A stretch of DNA of 64,000 nucleotides from Methanosphaera sp. BMS. Lineage in GTDB: Archaea > Methanobacteriota > Methanobacteria > Methanobacteriales > Methanobacteriaceae. The stretch is from the NCBI RefSeq assembly GCF_003268005.1, contig NZ_CP014213.1, forward strand, positions 1,054,001-1,118,000, written 5' to 3'. The translations under genes were made by a program, and so were the position numbers. Within the stretch, counting starts at the first letter, position 1. Every line of letters begins with the position of its first letter. The notes under the pieces are model-generated. The model saw only the letters and a program-made list of their open reading frames with translations, was not told where the DNA came from and made no database searches. Of this stretch, positions 63,812 through 64,000 are shown piece by piece.

Positions 63812-64000
63812 TAATACAGCCCCATTTTTTGAAAAAAAAAGTTATATTAATATTTCTTGAATTAAAAAAAAATATTATAATATGTTATAATTATCTTTAA
63901 ATAAAAAAATATTTAAATTCTTTGGAAAACATATCGACAAAATTATTTTAGTAAGATATTCTTCTTTTTTTCAAAATCAAATATAATAGTTATTTCTTGA

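Overview
The window looks like chromosomal DNA of a methanogenic archaeon of the order Methanobacteriales, most likely a gut Methanosphaera or close relative. The basis is very AT-rich DNA, strong GGTGAT/GGAGG ribosome-binding sites, an archaeal 7S (SRP) RNA, archaeal-type AdoMet synthetase and CoaD, and giant Asn/Thr-rich adhesin-like proteins. The species is inferred from gene content, not from a database match.

Layout. 1-1.9 kb: an insertion sequence with 24-bp inverted repeats and a transposase broken by one stop codon. 2-9.8 kb: CDF metal transporter with an operator-like palindrome, Rqc2/NEMF homologue, SGNH-like DUF6270 protein with a coiled-coil tail, UPF0173 metallo-hydrolase, MurG-like glycosyltransferase, two very small class III pilin-like genes (one apparently starting at AUA), and CoaD. 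10.4-30.2 kb: three giant paralogous adhesin-like proteins (about 1,850 residues each) with shared promoters, long leaders and stop-codon hairpins; an IS1182-type transposase lies between the first two. 30.3-39.6 kb: B12-binding radical SAM protein, a fourth adhesin-like protein, PLP aminotransferase, coiled-coil protein, tRNA-Ser(GCU), SRP RNA, a membrane-anchored protein and an S1-OB-DHH nuclease-like protein. 39.9-47.7 kb: endonuclease III, AroA, twin GT-C membrane glycosyltransferases, a GNAT acetyltransferase facing a 53-residue protein (toxin-antitoxin-like), and an anchored PepSY-like protein. 48-56 kb: a leftward cluster valS, LicC/PntC-like nucleotidyltransferase, PEP mutase fused to a cytidylyltransferase-like domain, phosphonopyruvate decarboxylase, iron alcohol dehydrogenase, galU. 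56-60 kb: a complete IS4-type element, a second DUF6270 protein, and an anchored protein with an AUA-like start. 60.4-63.8 kb: AdoMet synthetase, S-adenosyl(inosyl)homocysteine hydrolase and a methyltransferase in one leftward run.

How the parts fit. The most striking system is the 48.9-53.2 kb cluster. It predicts conversion of PEP to phosphonopyruvate, then phosphonoacetaldehyde, then 2-hydroxyethylphosphonate, plus two nucleotidyltransferase modules that could activate the product as a CMP conjugate for attachment to a lipid or surface glycan. Much of the rest of the window also concerns the cell surface: adhesins, pilin-like proteins, GT-C and MurG-like glycosyltransferases, GalU, and SGNH-like DUF6270 proteins. 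The other novelties are two genes that seem to start at AUA behind well-placed Shine-Dalgarno sites, the shared regulatory architecture and mosaic identity of the adhesin genes, and the convergent GNAT/53-residue pair.
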